In this document: positions 43,696-52,234 of the stretch, one piece after another
How positions within the stretch are numbered: position 1 is the first letter of the stretch
How the letters are laid out: each line of letters begins with the position of its first letter
Program-made: the position numbers and the translations under genes
NCBI RefSeq assembly: GCF_017792385.1
Contig: NZ_CP051230.1
Location: 3,348,001 to 3,412,000, forward strand
Source of the DNA: Hyphomonas sp.
GTDB taxonomy: Bacteria; Pseudomonadota; Alphaproteobacteria; Caulobacterales; Hyphomonadaceae
Length of the DNA stretch: 64,000 nucleotides
Direction of reading: 5' to 3'
Notes under the pieces: generated by a model
What the model was told of the DNA's origin: nothing
Database searches by the model: none
What the model saw: the letters and a program-made list of their open reading frames with translations, nothing else

Positions 43696-44561
43696 GCAGG
43701 GGTCTGCTCTCGAATCGGACGAAGAAAGGACACGACTGCTTCGACAAATAAATCGTTGCAATCTCCTGCCACCATATGTCTGGCCCCAGCGACGTCAGTG
43801 AAATGTGCCCTCGGTGCCAAGGAACGAAACGCCGCGACGGAGTCTTCTGTAACCAGCTCGCTCATACGTCCACGGATGAGATGAAGCGGTACGCGGATGT
43901 TCCGAACCGCCTGCTCCAGCTCACTGGTGCGAGCAACCCCAGAGCGACGCGTGACGCCGGTGATAAAGGCAGGGTCCCAGTGCCATCGCCAACGCCCGTC
44001 TTCGCCTTGCCGCAGATTCTTACGCAGCCCTTCAAGGTCTTTCGGCCGGGGCCGATGCGGCAAATAGGTGGCAACCACATCAGCGGCCTGTTCCAACGAA
44101 GCAAAGCCTTCCTTAACATGCGCGCCCATAAAGCCGACAACTTTGGTGACGCCGGCGGCGTCCATGTTCGGCGTGATATCGACCAGAGTAACCGATTCAA
44201 ACGCATCGCGCGCAAACATGCCTGCGGCAACTATGGCTGCAAGTCCTCCAAGCGAAGCACCGACTACATGCGGCCGCGGCCTTCCAACCGCGACGCTTTC
44301 ACCAACCTCTACAAGGTCTCGAGCGATAGCTCCGAGAGAGTAATCACCGTCTGGAGCCCAGTCGCTTTCACCATGCCCGCGAAGATCTAAGATTATTGAG
44401 CGATATCCTTCAAATGCCACCGCCTTCGCGGCAGCGCTCCAAGCATGACGAGTTTGTCCTCCGCCATGGGCAAAAATGACCGGAGGGGCAGCGGGATCGC
44501 CAACCGAACTGTGCGCCAGCTTCAGCCCCTGCGCATGGAGATATCCATCACAATCGTACAA
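43692..44561 (-). CDS. Alpha/beta hydrolase
   Basis: A 289-residue protein starting at TTG (no better ATG is in frame nearby). It has VIFAHGGGQTRHAW as the oxyanion loop, LDLRGHGESDW, the nucleophile Ser in VVGASLGGLAA, and the His in VAGARHMVAGD. It is translated with the thioesterase as a coupled pair. A 15-bp palindrome lies 50 bases upstream. The substrate is probably an ester or a C-C bond next to a carbonyl; this is not resolved. Confidence 0.85.
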   Translation of the reverse strand: MYDCDGYLHAQGLKLAHSSVGDPAAPPVIFAHGGGQTRHAWSAAAKAVAFEGYRSIILDLRGHGESDWAPDGDYSLGAIARDLVEVGESVAVGRPRPHVVGASLGGLAAIVAAGMFARDAFESVTLVDITPNMDAAGVTKVVGFMGAHVKEGFASLEQAADVVATYLPHRPRPKDLEGLRKNLRQGEDGRWRWHWDPAFITGVTRRSGVARTSELEQAVRNIRVPLHLIRGRMSELVTEDSVAAFRSLAPRAHFTDVAGARHMVAGDCNDLFVEAVVSFLRPIREQTPA

Positions 44562-44610
44562 AAGATCCGTCCACTATAAACTCTTTTACTTATTCCTTTA
44601 TTAAGTTACC

Positions 44611-44625
44611 TTACAATCATTGTAA
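44611..44625. promoter_or_regulatory. 15-bp palindrome upstream of the hydrolase gene
   Basis: TTACAAT-C-ATTGTAA is a perfect palindrome around one central base, 50 bases before the hydrolase/thioesterase start. Its position fits a repressor or activator site for that pair. Confidence 0.5.
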
Positions 44626-45346
44626 ATGGAGAAACCCGTCAAGTTGCCCACGCGGTCGCGCGCATCTGGCTTCATATGAGATCCCGCAATCGATTTCAGC
44701 TTCCTTTTTGGTGAAGTGAGCCGACTATCGCGCCGGGCGTACGATCAGGAAATGGAAGCTATCGCCCTCACGCGATCACGGTGGCAGGCGCCTGGTTAAA
44801 TGATCAGACTGGAATGCCCCAGATCCAGCTTACCGAAGTGCACGATATTAAGCGTCCACATGTTGGGATACTGATCAATCAATTCGATTGATCGGGCCAT
44901 GTCTCGCGTGAGCGAGATTACCGTGATCGTCGAGCGTGGCGAATTGTCCCAACCGGATTTGCGATCCAGCGCGCAAAGGAGTTTGTGCGATCCGCCGAGC
45001 GGCTTGCAGCTCAAGACTTTAACCCTGTTATTGATCCTAGTCCTGGCTTCAGCAGCGGTTTTACTTTCGACAGTTAGCGAGAATCTGAAGTCATGAACTC
45101 CTCATCAGCGAGGCTCTGATCCCATCCAGATGAAAGTTCGCTGGCAGGCCAACGCCCATCCTTATGGGCTTCCGGCCCGCGCCTCCTGTCTCTACAAAAT
45201 CTCTGGAAATGGCTTGCGGAGCGCTACAATATTCAGCAACCACTCCGCAAGCAACAGCTGGAACTTCGCGCTTCCCTCCCCTATGAGATTGGCTCTTGCA
45301 CCTTGGCTCCTCAAGTCAGGCTAAGCTGACATTGCCTCAAAGTGCT
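44626..45346. other. Gene-poor spacer before TonB receptor 2
   Basis: I see no supported gene. Short frames such as 44796-45014 (minus) and 45130-45324 (plus) have neither a family match nor a ribosome-binding site. It is likely decayed sequence next to the 3' end of TonB receptor 2. Confidence 0.45.
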
Positions 45347-47809
45347 CTAAAACCGAACACGAGCGGTTGCGCCAAAGGTCAGGGGCGGTGACAAGAAAGC
45401 ACCAACAGCTGTTCCCGGAGCTGTTTGCGTGGCAGCGGTACCTTGAAGCGGCGTATCGAAAGCAAGTTCGTAATAGTCCTCATCAAACAGGTTCTGCGCC
45501 CACAGTTCCAACTCGAAGGGAGAGTTGTCACTGTAGAATGACATTCTTGCATTTACCACAACCAGCTCTTCAACCTCCTTGAGCGGATCGAGGTTCGAAC
45601 CTGTATTATACTTTGAAGTGAACCGGCTCGATACATTGAAGCGCGCATCCCAGTCGCTGATGAACGAGGTTTCATAGGTTGCGGCCAACGTACCCGACCA
45701 ACGGGGCGCAAATGAAATTGTGCTTCCCGGCAAGCGCGGCGGCGCGAAAAAGTCTACCGCTTCGAAATCATCATACTGGGTTTCCGCATAGACAAGACCG
45801 CCCTGCAGTGTCAGCCCTTCAAGCTGTTCAGGCAGGTATCGGACATCGAACTCAGCACCCTTGGAAATCACACCGGGAACAGATGTCACGATGAAGCTCG
45901 TACCGGTAAACGTGTTGAGCTGAAAGTCGCTATACTCCTGATAGAAAATCGCGCCGTTGAAGAACAAGCTATTTGCCGCATTGTTGGTCTTAAAGCCGAC
46001 CTCATACGCATCAACAGTTTCGGGATCAAATCTGGTATCCAGGTTGGGCTGAAATGGCGTGGGATCTGAGGGACCAAACTGGCTGCGATCAAGGTTGAAA
46101 CCACCGGCCTTGTAACCGCGCGAATAGGACGCGTATGACATCAGATTCTCACTGACCCGATATGCCCCCTTTACTGTACCTGATAAATCCTCGTCAGAGC
46201 GATCCTGCGTGGCGCTCACACCCACAAAGTTGTCGTTTGTCCAAGGCAAGCAAAGCGTTGGTGTCAATCCACCTGTAGGGCCAAATACGGCCAAGGCTGT
46301 GGTACAGCTACCCGCTTCGCCATTAAAATTGGACTCCAGCGTCTTCTCATCAATCGTATAACGAAGACCGACCGTGAGGTCGAACTGATCGCTCAAGCTG
46401 AACGTATTGTTCGTGAAGATGGCGTATGTATCCGCAGTTTGTTCATAAACGTCTGCGGTTGCATTTGCCTCGCCCGTATAGATATTACCTGGCAGCGAAG
46501 ACAGATCAAACGCACCACCACTCGCACCGAGCAGCAATTGCTGAAAGTAGAAAAAGTAATCATTGCCGTAAGTAATGAAATCTGTACGATCAAGAGTCTC
46601 ATTCGCGTAAAACACACCCACCTGCCAGTCGACGTTATCGGTCGCGCCCGCGAGTCGTAACTCTTGGCTGAATGTGGCAAAAGCGTCCCTGGACGTTTCG
46701 TCATCTCGATACCAAAGATCGGCGGCACTAAAATCTGTATCCTGACCCGAGCCGTTTTCCCAATCGCGATAGGATGTGATTGACGTCAATTCACCGAGGC
46801 CGGACTGCCACTCGATATTCGCTGACACACCCCAGTCCTCGGTCGTCTGCGTGGCGTCGCGGTTCGCAAAGGCGACGCGGTCGAACGGATCGATCGGAAA
46901 AGCAGAGGCCCCGTCACCGCCAGCCAGCAGCGTGATCAGCGGGCCCCTGGCCGGGTCCACCGCGATATAGTCACCCATGCAACAATCTTCTTCCCGATCA
47001 GTATAGTCAGCAGAGAGAAGAATCTCGAGGTCGCTGGAGGGCTCAAAACGAAGCTGACCTCGAACGGAGTAGAAGTCATACTGACTCGTTTCGTCCTCGG
47101 TACGTGGACCGTTACCGGTCTTTACGTCCAAAAGACCGCCGCGCTCTTCGTATACTCCGAACAGGCGACCGCTCACCGTCTTAGAAAGCGGTCCGGTGAC
47201 TTCTGCAGACGTGCGAAGGAAACCTTCGTTGCCGATCCCGACCTCGAAGATCGACTCTAACTCGTCAGACGGTTTCTTCGTGATGACATTTATGACGCCC
47301 GCAGAGGTCGACTTGCCAAACAAGGTTCCCTGCGGCCCCTTTAGTACTTCGATTCGCTCGATCTCGCCGAGATCGCCGAAGGAAACGCCGTTCCTGGCGC
47401 GCGGAACCCCGTCGATAACGACGCCTACTGAGCTTTCGAGACCGGGATTGTCACCAACCGTGCCAATGCCACGAATCCGCGCCGTAGTATTTGCTTGCTT
47501 TGACGAAGAAGTTACAAGCAGGCCCGGCGTCACGACCGTCAGGTCCTTGATATCCTGAACGCCAGCATCGCTGAGAAGCTCTCCGGACAAGGCGGTCACG
47601 ACAATTGGCACATCCTGCAAGCTCTGCTCGCGCTTTTGCGCTGTAACTGTGATTGCACCCAATCGACGTGTGGCCTCCACATTTTCCGCCGCGGATGCAG
47701 CAGCACCTTGCTCGTCCACCTCAACTTGCGCATGAGCACCGGCGGCAAACAGCAAAACCGCCAAAGATACCGAAACAGTTGTCTTCGACACCGCGTTGAA
47801 ATAATACAC
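45347..47809 (-). CDS. TonB-dependent receptor 2
   Basis: An 820-residue receptor beginning at GTG with GGAGGAAA upstream. The signal peptide (VSLAVLLFAAGAHAQ) is followed by the plug: ITVTAQKREQSLQDVPIVVT, TARIRGIGTVGDNPG and IERIEVLKGPQGTLFGKST. The barrel ends in TFGATARVRF with the terminal Phe. The group is again the broad sphingomonad/hyphomonad type without a clear iron ligand. Its promoter region shares a 9-bp element with the P450/GntR control region. Confidence 0.93.
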   Translation of the reverse strand: MYYFNAVSKTTVSVSLAVLLFAAGAHAQVEVDEQGAAASAAENVEATRRLGAITVTAQKREQSLQDVPIVVTALSGELLSDAGVQDIKDLTVVTPGLLVTSSSKQANTTARIRGIGTVGDNPGLESSVGVVIDGVPRARNGVSFGDLGEIERIEVLKGPQGTLFGKSTSAGVINVITKKPSDELESIFEVGIGNEGFLRTSAEVTGPLSKTVSGRLFGVYEERGGLLDVKTGNGPRTEDETSQYDFYSVRGQLRFEPSSDLEILLSADYTDREEDCCMGDYIAVDPARGPLITLLAGGDGASAFPIDPFDRVAFANRDATQTTEDWGVSANIEWQSGLGELTSITSYRDWENGSGQDTDFSAADLWYRDDETSRDAFATFSQELRLAGATDNVDWQVGVFYANETLDRTDFITYGNDYFFYFQQLLLGASGGAFDLSSLPGNIYTGEANATADVYEQTADTYAIFTNNTFSLSDQFDLTVGLRYTIDEKTLESNFNGEAGSCTTALAVFGPTGGLTPTLCLPWTNDNFVGVSATQDRSDEDLSGTVKGAYRVSENLMSYASYSRGYKAGGFNLDRSQFGPSDPTPFQPNLDTRFDPETVDAYEVGFKTNNAANSLFFNGAIFYQEYSDFQLNTFTGTSFIVTSVPGVISKGAEFDVRYLPEQLEGLTLQGGLVYAETQYDDFEAVDFFAPPRLPGSTISFAPRWSGTLAATYETSFISDWDARFNVSSRFTSKYNTGSNLDPLKEVEELVVVNARMSFYSDNSPFELELWAQNLFDEDYYELAFDTPLQGTAATQTAPGTAVGAFLSPPLTFGATARVRF

Positions 47810-47838
47810 CTAGTTTCCTCCTTATGTTTATATAATAC

Positions 47839-47847
47839 TGTATGATA
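47839..47847 (-). promoter_or_regulatory. Element shared with the P450/GntR region
   Basis: TGTATGATA, 30 bases before the receptor start; the reverse complement TATCATACA occurs at 53581-53589 in the P450/gntR intergenic region. It could be a common operator half-site. Confidence 0.4.
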
Positions 47848-47984
47848 TGATACTTATCTGCAATGTGAATATTCTTTTTTCCCCCTGACAGAGATCGTCG
47901 ACGGGTGATGCAAATTTGCAATAGAGGTTATGGCTTGTCCAATCGGACTGGCCCAACCGAAAAGTTAGTTCCGGCTTCAGCTGA

Positions 47985-48378
47985 CACGCTTGGGATCGGT
48001 GGTCCGGCCCTGGGGTTAATATCCAGCGGCAATGACGTGCTTGGTCTGGTGGTCCGGCCTTGGCGTTAAAATCCAGTGGCGATTTTGACCTTGCCACCAT
48101 GGCATAGGCCGGCGTTACGGGCAAACTCGTCGGGAGATTGCCCATTGTGAGCCATGTGAAGCCGGCTCTCATTGGAGTCGCGCCTCCACGCCTCGATCAG
48201 CCGCCTTGCCTCGGCCAAGGAGGCGAACCAGTTGATGTTGAGGCACTCGTCCCGGAGCGATCCATTGAAGCTTTCGACGAAGCCATTCTGCTGCGGCTTG
48301 CCGGGGCGCGAGAAGTCCATTCTGACCTTGTAATGATATGCCCAGAGGTCCACGATCTGGCCGGTAAATTCACTGCCA
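47985..48378 (-). mobile_element. IS3 element C, fragment cut by an IS110 element
   Basis: On the minus strand the frame reads [37 protein letters not shown], then the same [18 protein letters not shown] as the 36.4 kb fragment, ending at 48066. The element end is followed by a second, degenerate copy of the terminal sequence. The 5' part stops exactly where the IS110 left end begins. Confidence 0.82.
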
Positions 48379-48405
48379 TAGCACATTGGGAACCGATGTT
48401 CCGGA

Positions 48406-48454
48406 GGTCGTGACCGCCTGCTTGTTTCTCACATGCAGGCGGGCGGTCATGACC
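48406..48454 (+). ncRNA. Structured 5' non-coding region, bridge RNA candidate (element 1)
   Basis: GGTCGTGACCGC (48406-) pairs with GCGGTCATGACC (to 48454), and an inner CTGC/GCAG pair closes a TTGTTTCTCACAT loop. The same hairpin is in element 2 with compensating changes. In IS110 elements this upstream region is the known location of the bridge RNA of IS621-type elements; the assignment here is inference. Confidence 0.55.
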
Positions 48455-48511
48455 GAGCCTTCAGGTCTCTTACAGTGGTTTTGCCGACCACAACTGAAGA
48501 GGAGACCGGCC

Positions 48512-49813
48512 ATGACCAAGACGCACCATAAGACAGGGCAACCCGTTCTGGTAGCGATTGATATCGCAAAGCATCGCAATGAAGTTCTGATCGCTGTCCC
48601 AGGGAGGCGACGCCGCAAACGCCTCACAGTTCGTAACGTGCGGGAAGATATCGACAGATTTGTCGAGACGCTCACCGCCTTTGGCGTGCCGGTTCAGGTC
48701 GGATTTGAGCCGACGGGCGACTACCATCGGCCGCTGGCGTGGCGGCTCCATCAGGCGGGGTTTGAGTTGAAGCTCATTTCTTCGCTGTCGCTGGCACGCA
48801 CGCGCGAGGCGATGCACAACTCATGGGACAAGAACGATCCGAAGGATGCGCAGGTGATGCTGCATATGATGCAGACTGGGCTAACCCAGATCTGGCATGA
48901 CCCGCTCGTGCACGGCGTGAACGACATTCAGGAGTTGTCGAAGACACATGCCGTCATATCGCAAACCAAGACGGAGTTCTGGCATCGTTTGAGAACACAC
49001 TACTTGCCACTCTACTTTCCCGAGGCTGAGCGCTTCATGGGCAACTCGCGCAGCGATTGGTTTCTCGCCTTCCTCGAACAGTTCCCCACGCCGGGATCGA
49101 TCACGTGCATGTCCGAAGATGCTTTTATCGAAGCGGCCTGGGGTGTTGTCGGCAAGAAGGCATCAATAGCTCGGTTGCTCGCTGATATATACGCCACAGC
49201 CGCTGATTCCATTGGCCTGCCGGTCGATCCGGAGACGCCAGCGATCCGCATGTTTTGTCTCGTTCTCGGTCAGGGAAGGCATCTGATTGCCCAACGTGAT
49301 CAGATCGAACAGCAAGCCAGCGACCTGCTTGGAACACATCCGGACTTCGTACGCTTGAGGACCATCCCAGGCATCGGGCCGATCAACGCGCTCACCATCC
49401 TGGCTGAGGCCGGGGACCTGCGCCGCTTCGGGCATCACCGGCAGTTTCTTAAGTTTTGCGGATTCAACCTTTCGACTCAGCAGTCAGGCATATTCCGAGG
49501 ACAGACCAAACTCTCCAAGTTTGGAAATGCCAGGCTGAGACGGACATTCTGGATGGCGGGACAGGTCGCCATTCGGCAGCGCGAGAACGGCTTCCGCGAC
49601 AAGTATGAAAGATACATCGCCAGAGATCACAGCGATCCGCACCTGAAGCGCAAGGCACTCACTTCCGTTGCCGCAACGATCGCACGCACCGCACATTCGG
49701 TCATCAAGACCGAGACAGATTACCGCCCCTTCTTCGAAGGACGCGGTCCCAGGCGGAAGGACCCCGCTCTGCAAGTGCCGTTGAGGCATGCATCGTCACG
49801 ACCTCGTAGATAA
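48512..49813 (+). CDS. IS110-family recombinase (element 1)
   Basis: A 433-residue protein starting after GAGGAG. The N-terminal RuvC-like DEDD domain includes VLVAIDIAKHRNEV, the Glu of FEPTGDYHRPL and DKNDPKDAQ. The C-terminal Tnp20 domain includes the helix-hairpin-helix IPGIGPINALTILAEAGDL and the catalytic-Ser segment STQQSGIFRGQTKLSKFGN. It looks intact and is clearly homologous to the element 2 protein. Confidence 0.93.
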   Translation: MTKTHHKTGQPVLVAIDIAKHRNEVLIAVPGRRRRKRLTVRNVREDIDRFVETLTAFGVPVQVGFEPTGDYHRPLAWRLHQAGFELKLISSLSLARTREAMHNSWDKNDPKDAQVMLHMMQTGLTQIWHDPLVHGVNDIQELSKTHAVISQTKTEFWHRLRTHYLPLYFPEAERFMGNSRSDWFLAFLEQFPTPGSITCMSEDAFIEAAWGVVGKKASIARLLADIYATAADSIGLPVDPETPAIRMFCLVLGQGRHLIAQRDQIEQQASDLLGTHPDFVRLRTIPGIGPINALTILAEAGDLRRFGHHRQFLKFCGFNLSTQQSGIFRGQTKLSKFGNARLRRTFWMAGQVAIRQRENGFRDKYERYIARDHSDPHLKRKALTSVAATIARTAHSVIKTETDYRPFFEGRGPRRKDPALQVPLRHASSRPRR

Positions 49814-49897
49814 TGTTCGGGTCTTCTGCCTGGGTATTCGGATCTCGTCTTAAGGACGGTGAGGGCCGCAATCCAGCGTACCCTGTATTTGCTATGG

Positions 49898-50020
49898 AAG
49901 AACTGATTCCTTGACGACAGAAGACGCCTGGGTGATTTTACGAACGAGCGGGACGCAGGTTCGCCGTCACGCATCAACGACCTGTTGGCTCATTCCAGCT
50001 TTCGTTCTTTTCATAGGACG
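49898..50020. other. Spacer between the two IS110 elements
   Basis: 123 bases with no gene and no recognisable continuation of element C, so the insertion of element 1 was accompanied or followed by other rearrangement. Confidence 0.4.
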
Positions 50021-50042
50021 TAGCACATTCGGAACCAAGGCA

Positions 50043-50092
50043 GGTCATGGCCGCCTGCGGCGCATTCCGCACGCAGGCAGGAGGCCATGACC
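50043..50092 (+). ncRNA. Structured 5' non-coding region, bridge RNA candidate (element 2)
   Basis: GGTCATGGCC pairs perfectly with GGCCATGACC, and CCTGC pairs with GCAGG closer to the loop. Relative to element 1, an A-T pair in the outer stem is replaced by G-C and a G-T pair by A-T, which preserves pairing. Confidence 0.55.
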
Positions 50093-50152
50093 GGGCCGCA
50101 GGACCTCTTACAGTGGTTATTCCAACCACCACCGAAGAGGAGCAGACCGGCC

Positions 50153-51412
50153 ATGGCCAGGATTCATTCTATCGCACAGGATGCTGTGCTCGTCGCGATC
50201 GACATTTCCAAGAAGCGCAATGATGTTCTGATACAGATGCCTGGGTCGCCTCGACGGCGGCGTCTTGTTGTGCTCAACCAGCGCGCAGAGCACGACCGCT
50301 TTATTCAACGGCTGAAGGCTTTCGACCGTCCGGTTGTTACGGGGTTTGAGGCAACCGGTAATTATCATCGGGCACTGGCCTGGAGACTGGTCGATGCCGG
50401 CATCAAGACACGCCTGATCTCTTCCATGGCACTCGCTCGCCAGCGCGAAGCCATCCACAACGGATGGGACAAGAATGATCCGAAGGATGCCCAGGTTATC
50501 CTGCATATGCTGGCGACAGGTCTCAGCCAGGTCTATCTGGATCCCTTGGTCGCCGGCCTCGCAGATATCCAGGAGCTCTCGAAGACGCATGAGGCCGTGT
50601 CGAGAGCAAGGACGCAGACCATTCACCGGATCCTGACGCACTATCTGCCACTCTATTTTCCCGAGATCGAGAAGTTCCTGGGAAGCTCCAGGCGCGACTG
50701 GTTCTTCGCCCTGCTCGAGACGTTCCCGCCCCCGGCATCGATCACGGCCTTGTCTCCAGAAGCCTTCTCAGCCGCCGCCTGGGACATTGTTGGCAAGAAG
50801 GTTTCAAAGGCCAGGTTGATCGTGGACATCTGTGAAACCGCAAAAGAATCAATCGGGTTGCCGGTTCCGGTCGACAGCAGGGCCATCGCGATGTTCCGCA
50901 TGGTTCTGGCGGAGGCGCGCAGCCTGAACCGCCAGCGCAATACGATCGAAGCGGAAGCTGAAGCCCTTCTGGGCGGAACCCCTGACTTCGAGGCCCTCAA
51001 GCAAATCCCCGGCATCGGCCCGATCATCGCCCTGACCATTCTCGCTGAAGCCGGCGACCTGCGCCGGTTTGGTCATCATCGCCAGTTCCTGAAATTCTGC
51101 GGCCTGGACCTCTCAACGCATCAGTCCGGCACTTTCCGGGGACAGACGAAACTGTCGAAATACGGCAACGCACGGCTTCGCCGGGCGCTCTGGATGGCCG
51201 GCCTGGTCGCGATCCGCCAGAAGGAGAACAATTTCAGGGATAAATATACGCGCTATATCGCCAGGGATCCGGACAATCCCGATCTCCGGCGCAAAGCGCT
51301 CACTGCGGTTACCGCCAAGATGGCGCGCACAGCGCATGCCATCATCAAGAGCGGAAAAGCTTACCGCCCCTTCTACGAAGGGGCGGTACCGGGCGGGAGA
51401 ATCTCTCTCTGA
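50153..51412 (+). CDS. IS110-family recombinase (element 2)
   Basis: A 419-residue protein after GAGGAG. The DEDD domain includes VLVAIDISKKRNDVLI, FEATGNYHRAL and DKNDPKDAQ; the C-terminal domain includes IPGIGPIIALTILAEAGDL and STHQSGTFRGQTKLSKYGN with the catalytic Ser. Intact by length and motifs. Confidence 0.93.
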   Translation: MARIHSIAQDAVLVAIDISKKRNDVLIQMPGSPRRRRLVVLNQRAEHDRFIQRLKAFDRPVVTGFEATGNYHRALAWRLVDAGIKTRLISSMALARQREAIHNGWDKNDPKDAQVILHMLATGLSQVYLDPLVAGLADIQELSKTHEAVSRARTQTIHRILTHYLPLYFPEIEKFLGSSRRDWFFALLETFPPPASITALSPEAFSAAAWDIVGKKVSKARLIVDICETAKESIGLPVPVDSRAIAMFRMVLAEARSLNRQRNTIEAEAEALLGGTPDFEALKQIPGIGPIIALTILAEAGDLRRFGHHRQFLKFCGLDLSTHQSGTFRGQTKLSKYGNARLRRALWMAGLVAIRQKENNFRDKYTRYIARDPDNPDLRRKALTAVTAKMARTAHAIIKSGKAYRPFYEGAVPGGRISL

Positions 51413-51663
51413 TGCGCGCCGTTGAGGCGCCAGTCTATCGGCGACCTCGTAGATAATGTTCGGATCTTCCGCTCGGATCGGCATCCCGTGTTAAGGACGG
51501 TAAGGACCAGCGAACCTCACTCGCATGGATCCTGTGTTTGCTATGGCTGCGAGCTCTTCCAGTGCGGCGGAAGCCCACCCGGTAATTGACTTCAAGACCC
51601 GTATCTGGAAACTACGGGACGAGGCTTTGCGCCCGAAACCTGCCAAAAGTTCAGAATGTAGGA

Positions 51664-52222
51664 CGTTGTCCGAACGTATGTACCCAGGCGGTCCATGCAC
51701 GACGAACAGATCGCCCAGCGTGTCGAGGACATCGCGGGAGTTCAGCTTGCGCTCGACGCGGATGGTGAGGCATTCGCGAGTGAACTCATCAATGACGCAC
51801 AGCATGCGGAAGACCTTCCCATCATGCGTGCGATCCTGGACGAAATCATAGGATCAGACATGCCCCTTGTGCATTGGTCTGATCCGAATGCAGGAGCCGT
51901 CACTCAACCAGAGACGGCCACGTTTCGGTTGTTTCATCGGGACCTTCAGCCCTTCACGCCGCCAGATGTGATAGACGCGCTTCTCGCTCACATGCCAGCC
52001 ACCCCGTCTCAGCAGGGCCGTAATGCGACGATAGCCATACCGGCCGAACCATTCAGCCAGGGTGATGATGGCCGCTGTCAGCACATCCTCATCCTGACGC
52101 GGCACGCGCGGCTTGCGCTGGGTGGAACGATGCTGGCCGATTACGCGGCAAGCCCGACGCTCGGTTGCGCCGAATGTCTCCACCACATGATCGACCGCTT
52201 CGCGCTTGCGTGAAAGGCTCAG
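51664..52222 (-). pseudogene. IS3 element A, truncated copy of orfB
   Basis: The minus strand repeats OrfB of element A (RRACRVIGQHRSTQRKPRVP, then GRYGYRRITALL) with scattered substitutions. At the position of the catalytic-region Trp (GHVWSYDF in the intact copy) TGG has become TGA, so the frame is broken. The copy stops after IRSDN, before the third catalytic residue, and begins shortly before the orfB start. Confidence 0.85.
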
Positions 52223-52234
52223 TGGTGTCCCCAG

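Larger units (their letters stand above)
48379..49897 (+). mobile_element. IS110-family element 1
   Basis: Ends are inferred by comparing this element with element 2. Both start with TAGCACATT-x-GGAACC, carry a long hairpin, then the recombinase gene, and after it share CCTCGTAGATAATGTTCGG, TTAAGGACGGT-AGG and end at TTTGCTATGG. There are no terminal inverted repeats, as usual for IS110. The left end lies inside element C. Confidence 0.78.
50021..51546 (+). mobile_element. IS110-family element 2
   Basis: Delimited by the sequence shared with element 1: TAGCACATT at the left and TTTGCTATGG at the right. It is a related but clearly different element, not a recent duplicate, since the flanking non-coding parts and proteins differ at many positions. 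The right end lies against a truncated copy of element A. Confidence 0.78.

Noticed and set aside
44796..45014. 72-codon minus-strand frame
   Set aside because: No start signal and no family resemblance; surrounded by sequence without genes.
51695..52213. 172-codon plus-strand frame
   Set aside because: It is the antisense shadow of the truncated element A orfB.
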